Positions 1 through 7,539 of a stretch of DNA of 12,168 nt are shown piece after piece. This stretch comes from Pseudomonadota bacterium (GTDB lineage Bacteria > Pseudomonadota > Alphaproteobacteria > Rhizobiales > Methylopilaceae): NCBI GenBank assembly GCA_023389135.1, contig JAEWEX010000359.1:1-12168 (forward strand), given 5' to 3'. Position 1 is the first letter of the stretch, and each line of letters begins with the position of its first letter. Under the pieces are notes generated by a model. That model was not told the DNA's origin. It saw only the letters and a program-made list of their open reading frames with translations, and did no database searches. A program made the translations under genes and the position numbers.

Positions 1-184
1 GTTCGCGCCCGGCGAGCCGGAGACCGCCTTCACCTATGGCGACGTCATGGGGCTGGTGTCGCCGGCGGTGAACTGGCAGCCCGTCGATCTCAGCGTGCCG
101 CGGCTCGAGGCGGAGGCACTGACGCCGGAGCATCCCGCGACGGCAGGCCAGGCCGCACCCGCGGCCGCCGCGATGACGCAGTGA
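1..184 (+). CDS. 3' end of an unidentified protein (5' partial)
   Basis: An open frame enters from the left edge (first full codon at base 2) and ends at TGA 182-184, giving 60 C-terminal residues. Nearly every codon ends in G or C, the pattern of the other real genes here, so I take it as coding. The visible part begins FAPGEPETAFTYGDVMGLVS, continues through a VNWQPVDLSVPRLEAE segment and ends in an Ala/Pro/Gln/Thr-rich tail typical of a disordered C-terminus. No catalytic motif, membrane segment or family signature is recognisable, so no function is given. It converges on the O-antigen ligase-type gene, and the two overlap by 95 bp (90-184). A role in surface polysaccharide synthesis is possible from that neighbour but is only a guess. 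Confidence 0.6.
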   Translation, partial: FAPGEPETAFTYGDVMGLVSPAVNWQPVDLSVPRLEAEALTPEHPATAGQAAPAAAAMTQ

Positions 185-1397
185 GCGCGCCGTGGCGCTC
201 GCTGGCCGCGGCCAGCCCCCAGATCAGGCCGACGACCAGGAAATAGTGGCGCCAGTGATCGGTATCGATGATCGCGCCCTCGGCGGCGAGGCCGGCGAAG
301 GTGGCGAACGCGGCGATCGACATGGGCTGCCACGGCGCCCGTGACAGCGCGGCCCGCAGGCCGACCGCCAGCGTCGCCGCCGTCAGCGCCAGATAGGCGA
401 AACCGCCGAGCCAGCCGTAGGACAGGAATGTCTGCAGGTAGACGTTGTGCGGGTTCATTCCGTAGGTCCGTCCGAACTGCAGCGGACCCATGCCGTTGGG
501 ATGGGCGAGGATCGCGCCGAGCGCCTGCTGCTGCGTCCCGAACCGGCCGAACCGGCCGTCATCGTAGGACTGCACCAGGCTCGCCCGGATCTCGAACATC
601 TCCGCGACCGGCCCGACCGACAGGATGAGCGCCACGAAGCCGCCCGCCGCCACCGAGCCGACCAGCGTCAGGCCCACCAGCCGGGCGCGGAACCGCGAAC
701 TGGGCGAGGTCACGAACAGCAGCGCGACCATGATCGCGGCGGAGAAGGCGAAATGCCCCCAGGCGCCGCGCGAGAAGCTGATCAGCAGGCCGACCAGCAG
801 GATCGCGATCCCCGTCAGCGCCAGCGGCCGCGGGCCGCGGAACAGGACGGTCTGGATCAGCAGCAGCAGCGGCAGGATCAGGAACGGGCCGTAGACGTTG
901 GGATCCTTGAAGGTCCCTTGCGCCCGCCCGGCATAGAGGAACAGGTCCGCCCGCGGCACCACGCCGAAATAGGCGCCGATGGCGACCAGCGCGACCCCGA
1001 CCGCGGCGGTCATGTAGGCGGCGCGGAACACGGCGAGACGGCGCGCCGTGTCCACCGAGAACACGATGGCGAACAGGATCGTCGTCGCCTGGAGATAGAT
1101 GGTGACGCCGGTGTAGATCAGGCCGTCGGTGTCGTAGGAGACGGGGGCCATGGCGGCGAGGCCGCCCACCGCCCACGCCACCATCACCACCACCAGCGGC
1201 ACCAGCCGGCGATCCACCGCGAGGCCGGCGGCCAGGCACGCCAGCGCCATGATCGCGACCAGCCCCTCATAGGGCGCGGGCTCCACGAACACGAACGCGC
1301 TGAGCGCCACCGCCACGAACAGCGTCGCGGAGACCAGCGCGGTCGCCCGGACGCGCAGGGCGCTCGTTGCGGCGCCGGGCTGGACGGTGGTGGACAT
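90..1397 (-). CDS. O-antigen ligase / Wzy polymerase-type membrane protein
   Basis: This is a 435-aa polytopic inner-membrane protein with about ten hydrophobic segments between residues 18 and 397. It resembles the Wzy_C/O-antigen ligase superfamily, whose members join undecaprenyl-linked glycans to lipid A core, to protein or to another repeat unit on the periplasmic side. Family-type marks are GTFKDPNVYGPF near 161-172, SFSRGAWGHF at 207-216 (Arg210), and the motif NPHNVYLQTFLSYGWLGG at 315-332 with His317, followed by further membrane helices. Substrate (O-antigen, capsule or exopolysaccharide) cannot be told. I chose the ATG at 1397, which starts just before the first membrane helix; in-frame ATGs at 1430 and 1463 would add an Arg-rich stretch, and none has a clear ribosome site. 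The last 25 or so residues are Arg/Pro/Ala-rich and run antisense to the neighbouring gene. The 129-bp gap to the cyclase gene upstream makes co-transcription uncertain. Confidence 0.85.
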   Translation of the reverse strand: MSTTVQPGAATSALRVRATALVSATLFVAVALSAFVFVEPAPYEGLVAIMALACLAAGLAVDRRLVPLVVVMVAWAVGGLAAMAPVSYDTDGLIYTGVTIYLQATTILFAIVFSVDTARRLAVFRAAYMTAAVGVALVAIGAYFGVVPRADLFLYAGRAQGTFKDPNVYGPFLILPLLLLIQTVLFRGPRPLALTGIAILLVGLLISFSRGAWGHFAFSAAIMVALLFVTSPSSRFRARLVGLTLVGSVAAGGFVALILSVGPVAEMFEIRASLVQSYDDGRFGRFGTQQQALGAILAHPNGMGPLQFGRTYGMNPHNVYLQTFLSYGWLGGFAYLALTAATLAVGLRAALSRAPWQPMSIAAFATFAGLAAEGAIIDTDHWRHYFLVVGLIWGLAAASERHGALTASSRRPRVRPGLPSRDAPASVPPPRAAAR

Positions 1398-1526
1398 GAG
1401 GCGTGCGACCGTGCTTTGCGCGCCCGGCATGCGGGTCGCGGCTCGGTCAGGACGATCCCGCATCAACGTAAAGATCGGGTTGCCCCCGCCGCGCCGCGCC
1501 GGCCGGGCGGGCGGGCGCAAGCCGCC

Positions 1527-2582
1527 TCAGCCGACGCCGTCGCAGCGCACCACGCTGATCTCGGTGCCCTTGAGGCTGAGCGTCCCCAGCGGCGTGCCGC
1601 GGGCGCGGCCGGCGACGGCCGCCCACGCCTCGGCGGTCATGAGCACCGCCGGCTCGGCCCCGTAGGCCGACAGTCGCGAGGCGAAGTTCATGGCGTTGCC
1701 CCAAAGATCGTAGGTGAACTTGGTCTGTCCCACGACGCCGCCGACCACCGGGCCGACCGCGATGCCGACCCGCAGCCCCCAGCCGGCATCGGTCGCGCGC
1801 GCGGCCTCGATCATGGCGAAGCCGCAGCGCACCGCATCCATGACCGGATCGGCCGCCGGCGCGGTCAGGCTGGAGGTGGCCACAAGCCCGTCGCCGATGC
1901 TCTTGATCTTCTCCATGCCGTGCGCCGAGGCCACCGCCTCGCAGGCCGCCATGAGCTGGCCGAGATGGTCGACGATGGTGACCGGGTCGCGCGCGGCCGA
2001 ATAGGCGGTGAAGCCGACGATGTCGGCGAACAGCACCGTGACCTCATCGAAGCGCCGCGGGGTCACCCGCCCTTCGCGCGTCAGCTCCTCCAGCGCCGCC
2101 ACCGGCAGGATCGCGCCCAGCAGGCGCTCCGAGCGCGCCTTCTCCTGCTCGATGCGCTGCAGATAGGCGACCTCGAGATCGCGCCAGCGCTTCCGCTCCA
2201 GGCAGGCGCGGATGCGGGCATGCAGCAGCACCGGATCGAACGGCTTGGGCAGGTAGTCGTCGGCCCCGAGCTCGATCGCGCGGGCGATGGCGGCCAGGTC
2301 GTCCAGCGCCGACACCATGATCACCGGCAGCGACCGGGTCGCCGCGTCCGCCTTGAGGCGGCCCAGCACCTCTATCCCGTCCATGCCGGGCATCATCACG
2401 TCCAGCAGCACGAGGTCGACGGCCACGCGGCCGATCACGTCCAGCGCACCCGGCCCCGACGCCGCCGTCAGCGCGCCGAGCCCCAGCCCCTCGATCTCCT
2501 GCTCCATCAGGTCGCGGTTGGTGGCGTCGTCGTCCACCACCAGCAGCACCGGCGCCTTGGACGCCGGCGCATCCGCGCTCAC
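1527..2582 (-). CDS. Response regulator with class III adenylate cyclase output
   Basis: A 351-aa cytoplasmic protein that should make cAMP from ATP under phosphorylation control. Residues 11-125 form a receiver: acidic pocket Asp17-19, phospho-acceptor Asp61 in LLDVMMPGMDG, Ser91 and Lys113 in LPKPF. A charged linker (about 127-170, likely coiled coil) leads to a class III catalytic domain (about 178-345). That domain has metal-binding Asp186 (LFADIVGFT) and Asp231 (SIGDGL), ATP-selecting Lys227 (EKIKSIGDG) and Asp292 (YDLWGN), and transition-state Asn299 and Arg303 (NFASRL). All key positions are present, so activity and ATP rather than GTP preference are expected. The start is GTG at 2582, which sits in a GTGA overlap with the stop of the preceding receiver gene and has GGGA about 7 nt upstream; upstream in-frame sequence is only Arg/Gly-rich shadow. 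It is the last gene of the operon. Confidence 0.93.
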   Translation of the reverse strand: MSADAPASKAPVLLVVDDDATNRDLMEQEIEGLGLGALTAASGPGALDVIGRVAVDLVLLDVMMPGMDGIEVLGRLKADAATRSLPVIMVSALDDLAAIARAIELGADDYLPKPFDPVLLHARIRACLERKRWRDLEVAYLQRIEQEKARSERLLGAILPVAALEELTREGRVTPRRFDEVTVLFADIVGFTAYSAARDPVTIVDHLGQLMAACEAVASAHGMEKIKSIGDGLVATSSLTAPAADPVMDAVRCGFAMIEAARATDAGWGLRVGIAVGPVVGGVVGQTKFTYDLWGNAMNFASRLSAYGAEPAVLMTAEAWAAVAGRARGTPLGTLSLKGTEISVVRCDGVG

Positions 2583-2953
2583 GCCGCGATCCCGGTGACG
2601 CGGGCGAGCAGGGCGAACAGCGCGTCCTCGTCGACGGGCTTGGCCAGGTAGCCGTCGCAGCCGGCCGCCAGCGCCCGCTCCTCGTCGCCGCGCATGGCAT
2701 GTGCGGTCAGCGCCACCAGCGGAATGGCGGCGAGCGCCGGGTCGTCCTTGAGGCGGCGGGCGAGCTCCCACCCGTCCATCAGCGGCAGCGACAGGTCCAT
2801 CAGGATCGCGTCCGGCCGCTCCCGCCGCGCGGCTTCCAGGCCCGCGACCCCGTCGCCTGCGGTGACCAGCGCGTAGTCCTCCTCCAGCAGCTGCACGAGC
2901 AGGTCGAGGTTCATCTCGACATCCTCGATGATCAGGATCTTTGGCATGGTCAT
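2579..2953 (-). CDS. DivK-like single-domain response regulator
   Basis: A 124-aa stand-alone receiver with no output domain. It has Glu10-Asp11 in the acidic pocket, phospho-acceptor Asp53 (AILMDLSLPLMDG), Thr83 (VALTAHAM) and Lys105 (GYLAKPV). The segment around GDEERALAAGCDGYLAKP is typical of the DivK/CheY-like receivers of alphaproteobacteria, which act as phosphate shuttles or allosteric partners of kinases. The ATG at 2953 lies in an ATGA overlap with the kinase stop and has GGAG 5 nt upstream; a second ATG at 2947 is less likely. Its own stop overlaps the next GTG by 4 bases, so translation of kinase, receiver and cyclase is probably coupled. The likely job is to receive phosphate from the hybrid kinase, or to tune it; whether it feeds the cyclase is inference. 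Confidence 0.92.
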   Translation of the reverse strand: MTMPKILIIEDVEMNLDLLVQLLEEDYALVTAGDGVAGLEAARRERPDAILMDLSLPLMDGWELARRLKDDPALAAIPLVALTAHAMRGDEERALAAGCDGYLAKPVDEDALFALLARVTGIAA

Positions 2954-5900
2954 GCCGTCTCCGCCGGAAGCGCGCGGCGAAGCTCGCGCATCAGCGTCTC
3001 GCGGTCCAGTCCCGTCTTGAGGATGACCGCGCGGGTGCGCTCGGCGAGATCGGCGCGCTCCGCATCGGTCAGGTCCTTGGCGGTCAGCACGATCACGGGC
3101 AGGCCGCGCAGCCCGGCGTCCTCGCGCAGCGCGTCCAGCACCCCGAAGCCGTCGATCTCGGGCATCAGCATGTCCAGCAGCATCACGTCCGGGCGGCCCC
3201 GCGCGATCTGCGCCAGGGCCTCGGCCCCGTCGCCCGCCGCGTCGATGGCGAATGCGGTCTCCTCCAGCAGCTGGCGCACAAGGTCGGCCACCGCCGGGTC
3301 GTCGTCCACCACCAGGACCCGCCGGCCGCCGCCGGCGTTGCGGGCGAGCGCCGACAACAGGTCCTCGCGGGCGAACGGCTTCACGAGATAATCGGCGGCG
3401 CCGAGCCTCAGCCCCCGCTCGCGCTGGTCGACCACGGTCACCAGGATGACGGGGATGCCCCGGGTTTCCGGGTCCTGCTTCAGGCGCGCCAGGATGTCCC
3501 AGCCGCTGAGGCCCGGCATCACCAGGTCGAGCGTGATGGCGCGCGGCTTCAGCCGCCGGGCCAGCGCCAGCCCGGCCTCGCCGGAGGTCGCGCCCACCAC
3601 CCGGAAGCCGAGATCGGAGACGTTTTCCTCGATCAGCGCCAGCGTGTCTGGATCGTCGTCGATGGCCAGCACCACGGGCAGGCCTTCGAGCGCGGCGAGG
3701 TCCGCCTCGTCCTGGCCCCGGGAGGCCCGCGCCGCGCCTTCCGTCGGCGCCGCCTCCATCGCCAGCGGGATGGCGAGGGTGAAGGTCGAGCCGCGCCCCG
3801 GCGCGCTGCGCACGGAAATAGTGCCGCCGATGAGAGTTGCGAGGTGACGGCTGATGGACAGGCCGAGGCCGGTGCCGCCGTGACGCCTGGTGGGGCTCTG
3901 GTCGACCTGCCGGAACTCCTCGAAAACCAGGTCGAGCGCATCGGCGGGAATGCCGACGCCGGTGTCGGAGACCGCGATCTCGACCGTCCCCCCGGCCCTG
4001 CGCGCGGTCACCGTTATCGCGCCGTCCTCGGTGAACTTCGCGGCGTTGGACAGGAGGTTGAGCAGGATCTGGCGCAGCTTCTCCTCGTCGCCCAGCACCG
4101 CCGGGATGTCGGACGCGACGTCCATGGACAGCGTCACGCGGTCGGCGCGCACCACCGGCTCCACCGTCCGCAGGCACGCCTCGATGACGGGCCCCAGCGC
4201 GAACGCCCGGCGGCGGACCTCCATGCGGCCCGCCTCGATCTTGGAGAGGTCGAGCACGTCGTTGATCAGCGCCAGCAGGTGGTTGGCGCTGGCCAGGATC
4301 TTTTCCAGGTTGCCGTACTGCCGCTCGGGAAGCTGGTCGCGGGTGCGGCGCAGCAGGATGCGGGTGAAGCCGATGATGGCGTTCATGGGAGTCCGGAGCT
4401 CGTGGCTCATATTGGCGAGGAACTCGGATTTGGCGCGGCTGGCGTCCTGGGCCCGGGCGCGCTCCTCGCCATACTTGCGGGCGAGCTCGGTCAGTTCGCT
4501 CGCCTGATCCTCCAGCGCACGGCGCGACGAGCGCAGATCGGCGACGGTGGCCTGCAGCCGCGCCAGCGCCTCCGCCTCGCGCGCCTGCAGCTCGCGGCGC
4601 TCGGTGATGTCGCGGATGACGCAGACGAGGCCGCCGCCCTCCAGCATCGTCAGCGATATCTCCTGCGGGAACTCGGCGCCATCGGCCCTGAGGCCGGACG
4701 CCTCGCCGCGCCAGTGGCCCTCGCGCGCAAGTTCGGGCATCACCTCCCCCGCGATCCGCGCCCGCTCGTCCGGGCCGTAGAGCTCGTGCCAGCTGCGCCC
4801 GACCAGTTCGCCCGGCGCGTCGTAGCCATAGACACGGGCATGGGCCAGATTGACGTAGCCGTAGCGGCCGTCGGGCCCCAGGATCGCCATGCCGTCGCGG
4901 GAGGCCTCCATCGCCAGCAGGTGCTGACCCAGCGCCTCCTGCGCGGCCTTCAGCGCGGTGATGTCGAAATAGGTCAGCATCCGCCCGCCATCCGGCAACG
5001 CCGAACAGCGGAACTGGATGACGCGGCCATTGGTGAGCCTGAGCTCCTGGTGCGGCACGTCGCCGGCGCGGATCATGGCGATGCGGCGGGCGGCGAAGTC
5101 CTCCCAGTCCTCCGGCGCGACGTCGAACAGGCCGCTTCCCCGCGTCTCGGCCATGTCCTCCTCAAGGGTGCGGCCGGCGGCGCCGGCGTCGTCGCCGCGG
5201 CCCCAGATCTCGCGATAGGCGCGGTTCGAGATGCGGGTCCGCATGCCGGCGTCGAGGAACAGGACGCCGTAGTCGATGGTGTCGAGGATGGCGTTGAGAT
5301 CGCGCAGCGCCATGTCCTTGGCGTCGTAGGCCTCCACCAGCTGGCGCTCGCGCGCCTTCAGCTCGGAGATGTCGTTGAAGGCCGTCAGCACCGCCGGCCC
5401 GCCGTCGAACTCGATCAGGCTGGCGTTGATCAGCGCCCAGAACCGCTGCCCGCCCGGACCGACCAGCAGGGCCTCGAAGTCGCTGACCCGGCCCTCCCGG
5501 GTCAGCGTCTCGATCATGCGCGCGCGCTGGCCGGGGTCGGCGTAGGACTGGGGGGCGGGCCGCCCCAGCAGCGTCGCCACGTCGGATCCCATGGCCTCGG
5601 CCATGCGCTCGTTGAGATAGAGCACCCTGTTGCCGTCGAGGCGCGCCACGGCGATGGGGAACGGCGCCGTCTCCAGCAGGCGCCGCTGGCGCAGCTCGGC
5701 CGCCTCCAGCGCCTCCATGGCCCGCTTCTGGTCGGTGACGTCGAGATAGGTCAGCATCCGCCCGCCATCGGCCAGCGCGATGGTCTGGTGGCGCATGACG
5801 CGGCCGTCGCCGCGCACGATCTCGATGGGCTCAGGGTCCGCCGCCTCGATGGCCGCAAGCCGGCGCTCGACGAAGGCCTCCCAGTCGCAGTCGTCGATGG

Positions 5901-7518
5901 CGCCGGCACCGATGGCGCGGCTGTAGCCGAAATGCTCGCGCACATTTGGATGGCTGCCGATCATCTCCGGCGGGATGCCCCACATCTCGCGATAGGCGCG
6001 GTTGCCGACCCGCACGTTGAGGTCCGCGTCCAGGAACAGGATGCCGTAGTCGATGGCCTCCAGCACCGCGTTGAACTCGCGGTGGCGCTCCAGCTCGCGC
6101 TCGGCGCGAATGCGCTCCTCCAGCTCGCGCGCCAGCTGTTCGTTGACCTCCGCGAGGCGCGCGCTGCGTTCGCCCAGCGCGGTCTCGCGGGCGTCGATCT
6201 TGCGCGCCATGGCCATGAACTCGGCCGCCAGCGTGCCGATCTCGTCGGGCCTTCGGGTCTCGATGCGCGTGTCGAGCCTCCCGGCGGCAAGCTGGCCGGT
6301 CGCCTCGGTCAGCCGCTCCAGCGGTCCGGTGACCTCGGTGCGCAGCGTCGAGTAGAGCAGCGCAAGCTCCACCGCCAGCGCCAGCAGTCCCAGCACGAGG
6401 ATGAGCCAGGCGGCCCTCAGGGCCGCCGCGTCCACCGGGCCCCTCGGCACCACGGTGACCAGCAGCCAGGTCGGCCCGGTCAGCGGCGCGACCGCGAGGA
6501 ACTCGTTGTCCTGCTTGTTCTCGATCAGCAGGCTGTCGTTGGTCGGGCGCGTCGCCAGGTAGAAGATGCGCTCCAGATGGGCGTCGCCCGACCCCTCGAC
6601 CGTCAGCATGCCGCCGGACGCCTTGATCTCGTCCATCAGCTCCGGATGAGCGATCAGCCGCCCGTCATTGCGCACCACCATGCTGTAGCCGCCGCCCTGG
6701 TCCACCCTGAGCGTGCGGTCGATCAGGTCGGCCAGCAGGATGTCGTGGCCGACGGCGAGACTGGCCCCGCCCTCCGCCCGGATCGGACGCGTCACCGAGA
6801 CCACCCAGTCGCCGATGGCGGGGTCGAGATACAGGCCGGACCAGCGGTGCAGGCGGCCCTCGCCCTGCAAGCGGGGCCGGTCGCCGGGCAGCAGCCGGTC
6901 GCCCTCGCCGTCCTCCAGCAGCGCGAGCCTGGCGGCGATCGCCTGCGGGCTCGCCTCCAGCGCCCAGGGCCGCGCCGGCGAATACATCATCACCGCGCCG
7001 TCGGCCGTCGCGACGAACAGGTCGGCATTCTGCCGCGCCATGGCCGGCCCGAAGCGGGCAAGCAGATCGTAGGCCGCCACCACGCGCCGTCGCATTCCGT
7101 CGTCCGGCGGGGCATCGCCGGTGAGAACCCCCGACACGCCATCGCGCGCGAACGCCTCGCGCCTGCTGCGCCAGCCGCCGTCCGGCGCGGCCTCAAACAG
7201 GTCCTCGAAGCGCGTTTGCGCCAGCGGCGCCGGCGTCTCGGCCAGGACGCGCCCGAAGGCGTCGGCCCAGACGGCGAGGTTCTGCGTCGCGGCCTCGAAC
7301 ACCGCGCTCTCGCGCGCCTGCCGCTCCTGCACATAGGCGCGGATGCCGGTGAGCGCCTGCTCCTCGAGACCGGAACGCACATGCAGGAAGCTGACCACGG
7401 TGGCGATCGCGACCACGATGGCGATCCTCACCAGCACGCGCCTGAGCGCGCGCCAGGTTAGCGATTGCCGCGGCCGCGGCGCCTGCACGACGGCGGGCGG
7501 CGCGGCCTGGGCGGTCAC
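2950..7518 (-). CDS. Cache-HAMP-PAS(x4) hybrid sensor histidine kinase with two receivers
   Basis: A 1522-aa inner-membrane sensor. Domains in order: short cytoplasmic start; TM1 about 28-47; large periplasmic sensor 48-365, double-Cache-like with WSGLYLDPAIGDWVVSVTRP at 226-245; TM2 about 369-391; HAMP and coiled coil 392-480; PAS1 482-600; PAS2 606-720; PAS3 741-859; PAS4 865-978; coiled coil 979-1028. The kinase core has the H-box MSHELRTP with His1039, N-box around Asn1154/Asn1158, G1 DTGVGIP at 1185-1191 and G2 GGTGLGLS from 1214. REC1 has Asp1287-1289, Asp1331, Thr1361 and Lys1380. REC2 has Asp1405-1407, Asp1449, Thr1479 and Lys1501, the last in LKTG rather than the usual K-P. All catalytic residues are present; no HPt domain is seen. 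The first possible in-frame start after the crp-like stop is GTG 7518, 21 bp downstream, with GGA 7 nt before it. It should autophosphorylate in response to an unknown periplasmic ligand and pass phosphate to the receivers encoded next to it. Confidence 0.95.
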   Translation of the reverse strand: MTAQAAPPAVVQAPRPRQSLTWRALRRVLVRIAIVVAIATVVSFLHVRSGLEEQALTGIRAYVQERQARESAVFEAATQNLAVWADAFGRVLAETPAPLAQTRFEDLFEAAPDGGWRSRREAFARDGVSGVLTGDAPPDDGMRRRVVAAYDLLARFGPAMARQNADLFVATADGAVMMYSPARPWALEASPQAIAARLALLEDGEGDRLLPGDRPRLQGEGRLHRWSGLYLDPAIGDWVVSVTRPIRAEGGASLAVGHDILLADLIDRTLRVDQGGGYSMVVRNDGRLIAHPELMDEIKASGGMLTVEGSGDAHLERIFYLATRPTNDSLLIENKQDNEFLAVAPLTGPTWLLVTVVPRGPVDAAALRAAWLILVLGLLALAVELALLYSTLRTEVTGPLERLTEATGQLAAGRLDTRIETRRPDEIGTLAAEFMAMARKIDARETALGERSARLAEVNEQLARELEERIRAERELERHREFNAVLEAIDYGILFLDADLNVRVGNRAYREMWGIPPEMIGSHPNVREHFGYSRAIGAGAIDDCDWEAFVERRLAAIEAADPEPIEIVRGDGRVMRHQTIALADGGRMLTYLDVTDQKRAMEALEAAELRQRRLLETAPFPIAVARLDGNRVLYLNERMAEAMGSDVATLLGRPAPQSYADPGQRARMIETLTREGRVSDFEALLVGPGGQRFWALINASLIEFDGGPAVLTAFNDISELKARERQLVEAYDAKDMALRDLNAILDTIDYGVLFLDAGMRTRISNRAYREIWGRGDDAGAAGRTLEEDMAETRGSGLFDVAPEDWEDFAARRIAMIRAGDVPHQELRLTNGRVIQFRCSALPDGGRMLTYFDITALKAAQEALGQHLLAMEASRDGMAILGPDGRYGYVNLAHARVYGYDAPGELVGRSWHELYGPDERARIAGEVMPELAREGHWRGEASGLRADGAEFPQEISLTMLEGGGLVCVIRDITERRELQAREAEALARLQATVADLRSSRRALEDQASELTELARKYGEERARAQDASRAKSEFLANMSHELRTPMNAIIGFTRILLRRTRDQLPERQYGNLEKILASANHLLALINDVLDLSKIEAGRMEVRRRAFALGPVIEACLRTVEPVVRADRVTLSMDVASDIPAVLGDEEKLRQILLNLLSNAAKFTEDGAITVTARRAGGTVEIAVSDTGVGIPADALDLVFEEFRQVDQSPTRRHGGTGLGLSISRHLATLIGGTISVRSAPGRGSTFTLAIPLAMEAAPTEGAARASRGQDEADLAALEGLPVVLAIDDDPDTLALIEENVSDLGFRVVGATSGEAGLALARRLKPRAITLDLVMPGLSGWDILARLKQDPETRGIPVILVTVVDQRERGLRLGAADYLVKPFAREDLLSALARNAGGGRRVLVVDDDPAVADLVRQLLEETAFAIDAAGDGAEALAQIARGRPDVMLLDMLMPEIDGFGVLDALREDAGLRGLPVIVLTAKDLTDAERADLAERTRAVILKTGLDRETLMRELRRALPAETA
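4942..6075 (-). repeat. Internal PAS duplication in the hybrid kinase (PAS1 and PAS3)
   Basis: PAS1 (residues 482-600, bases 5719-6075) and PAS3 (741-859, bases 4942-5298) are clear paralogues at an exact offset of 259 codons. Shared landmarks are IDYG(I/V)LFLDA, NRAYRE(M/I)WG and DGGRMLTY(L/F)D(V/I)T. Short nucleotide identity survives too, for example the run around aggtcagcatccg at 4971 and 5748. PAS2 and PAS4, which separate and follow them, are not obvious copies of each other. This suggests a tandem duplication of a PAS unit or PAS pair. Confidence 0.85.
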
Positions 7519-7539
7519 GGCGTGATCCGGAACGGCGTC

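Noticed and set aside
1398..1526. A possible terminator hairpin after the cyclase gene
   Set aside because: The CCCGCC/GGCGGG pairing is short with a large loop and no T-run follows; such pairings are expected by chance in this very GC-rich stretch. No clear promoter for the ligase was seen here either.
447..2651. A plus-strand frame of about 730 codons opposite the ligase and cyclase genes
   Set aside because: It has the same antisense artefact: low-complexity Arg/His/Gln-rich translation, crossing two genes and their gap.
2941..7461. An uninterrupted plus-strand frame of about 1500 codons opposite the kinase gene
   Set aside because: It is a mirror frame of a high-GC coding region: the product is dominated by Arg, His, Gln, Ala and Gly with no domain, while the minus strand encodes complete Cache, PAS, kinase and receiver domains.
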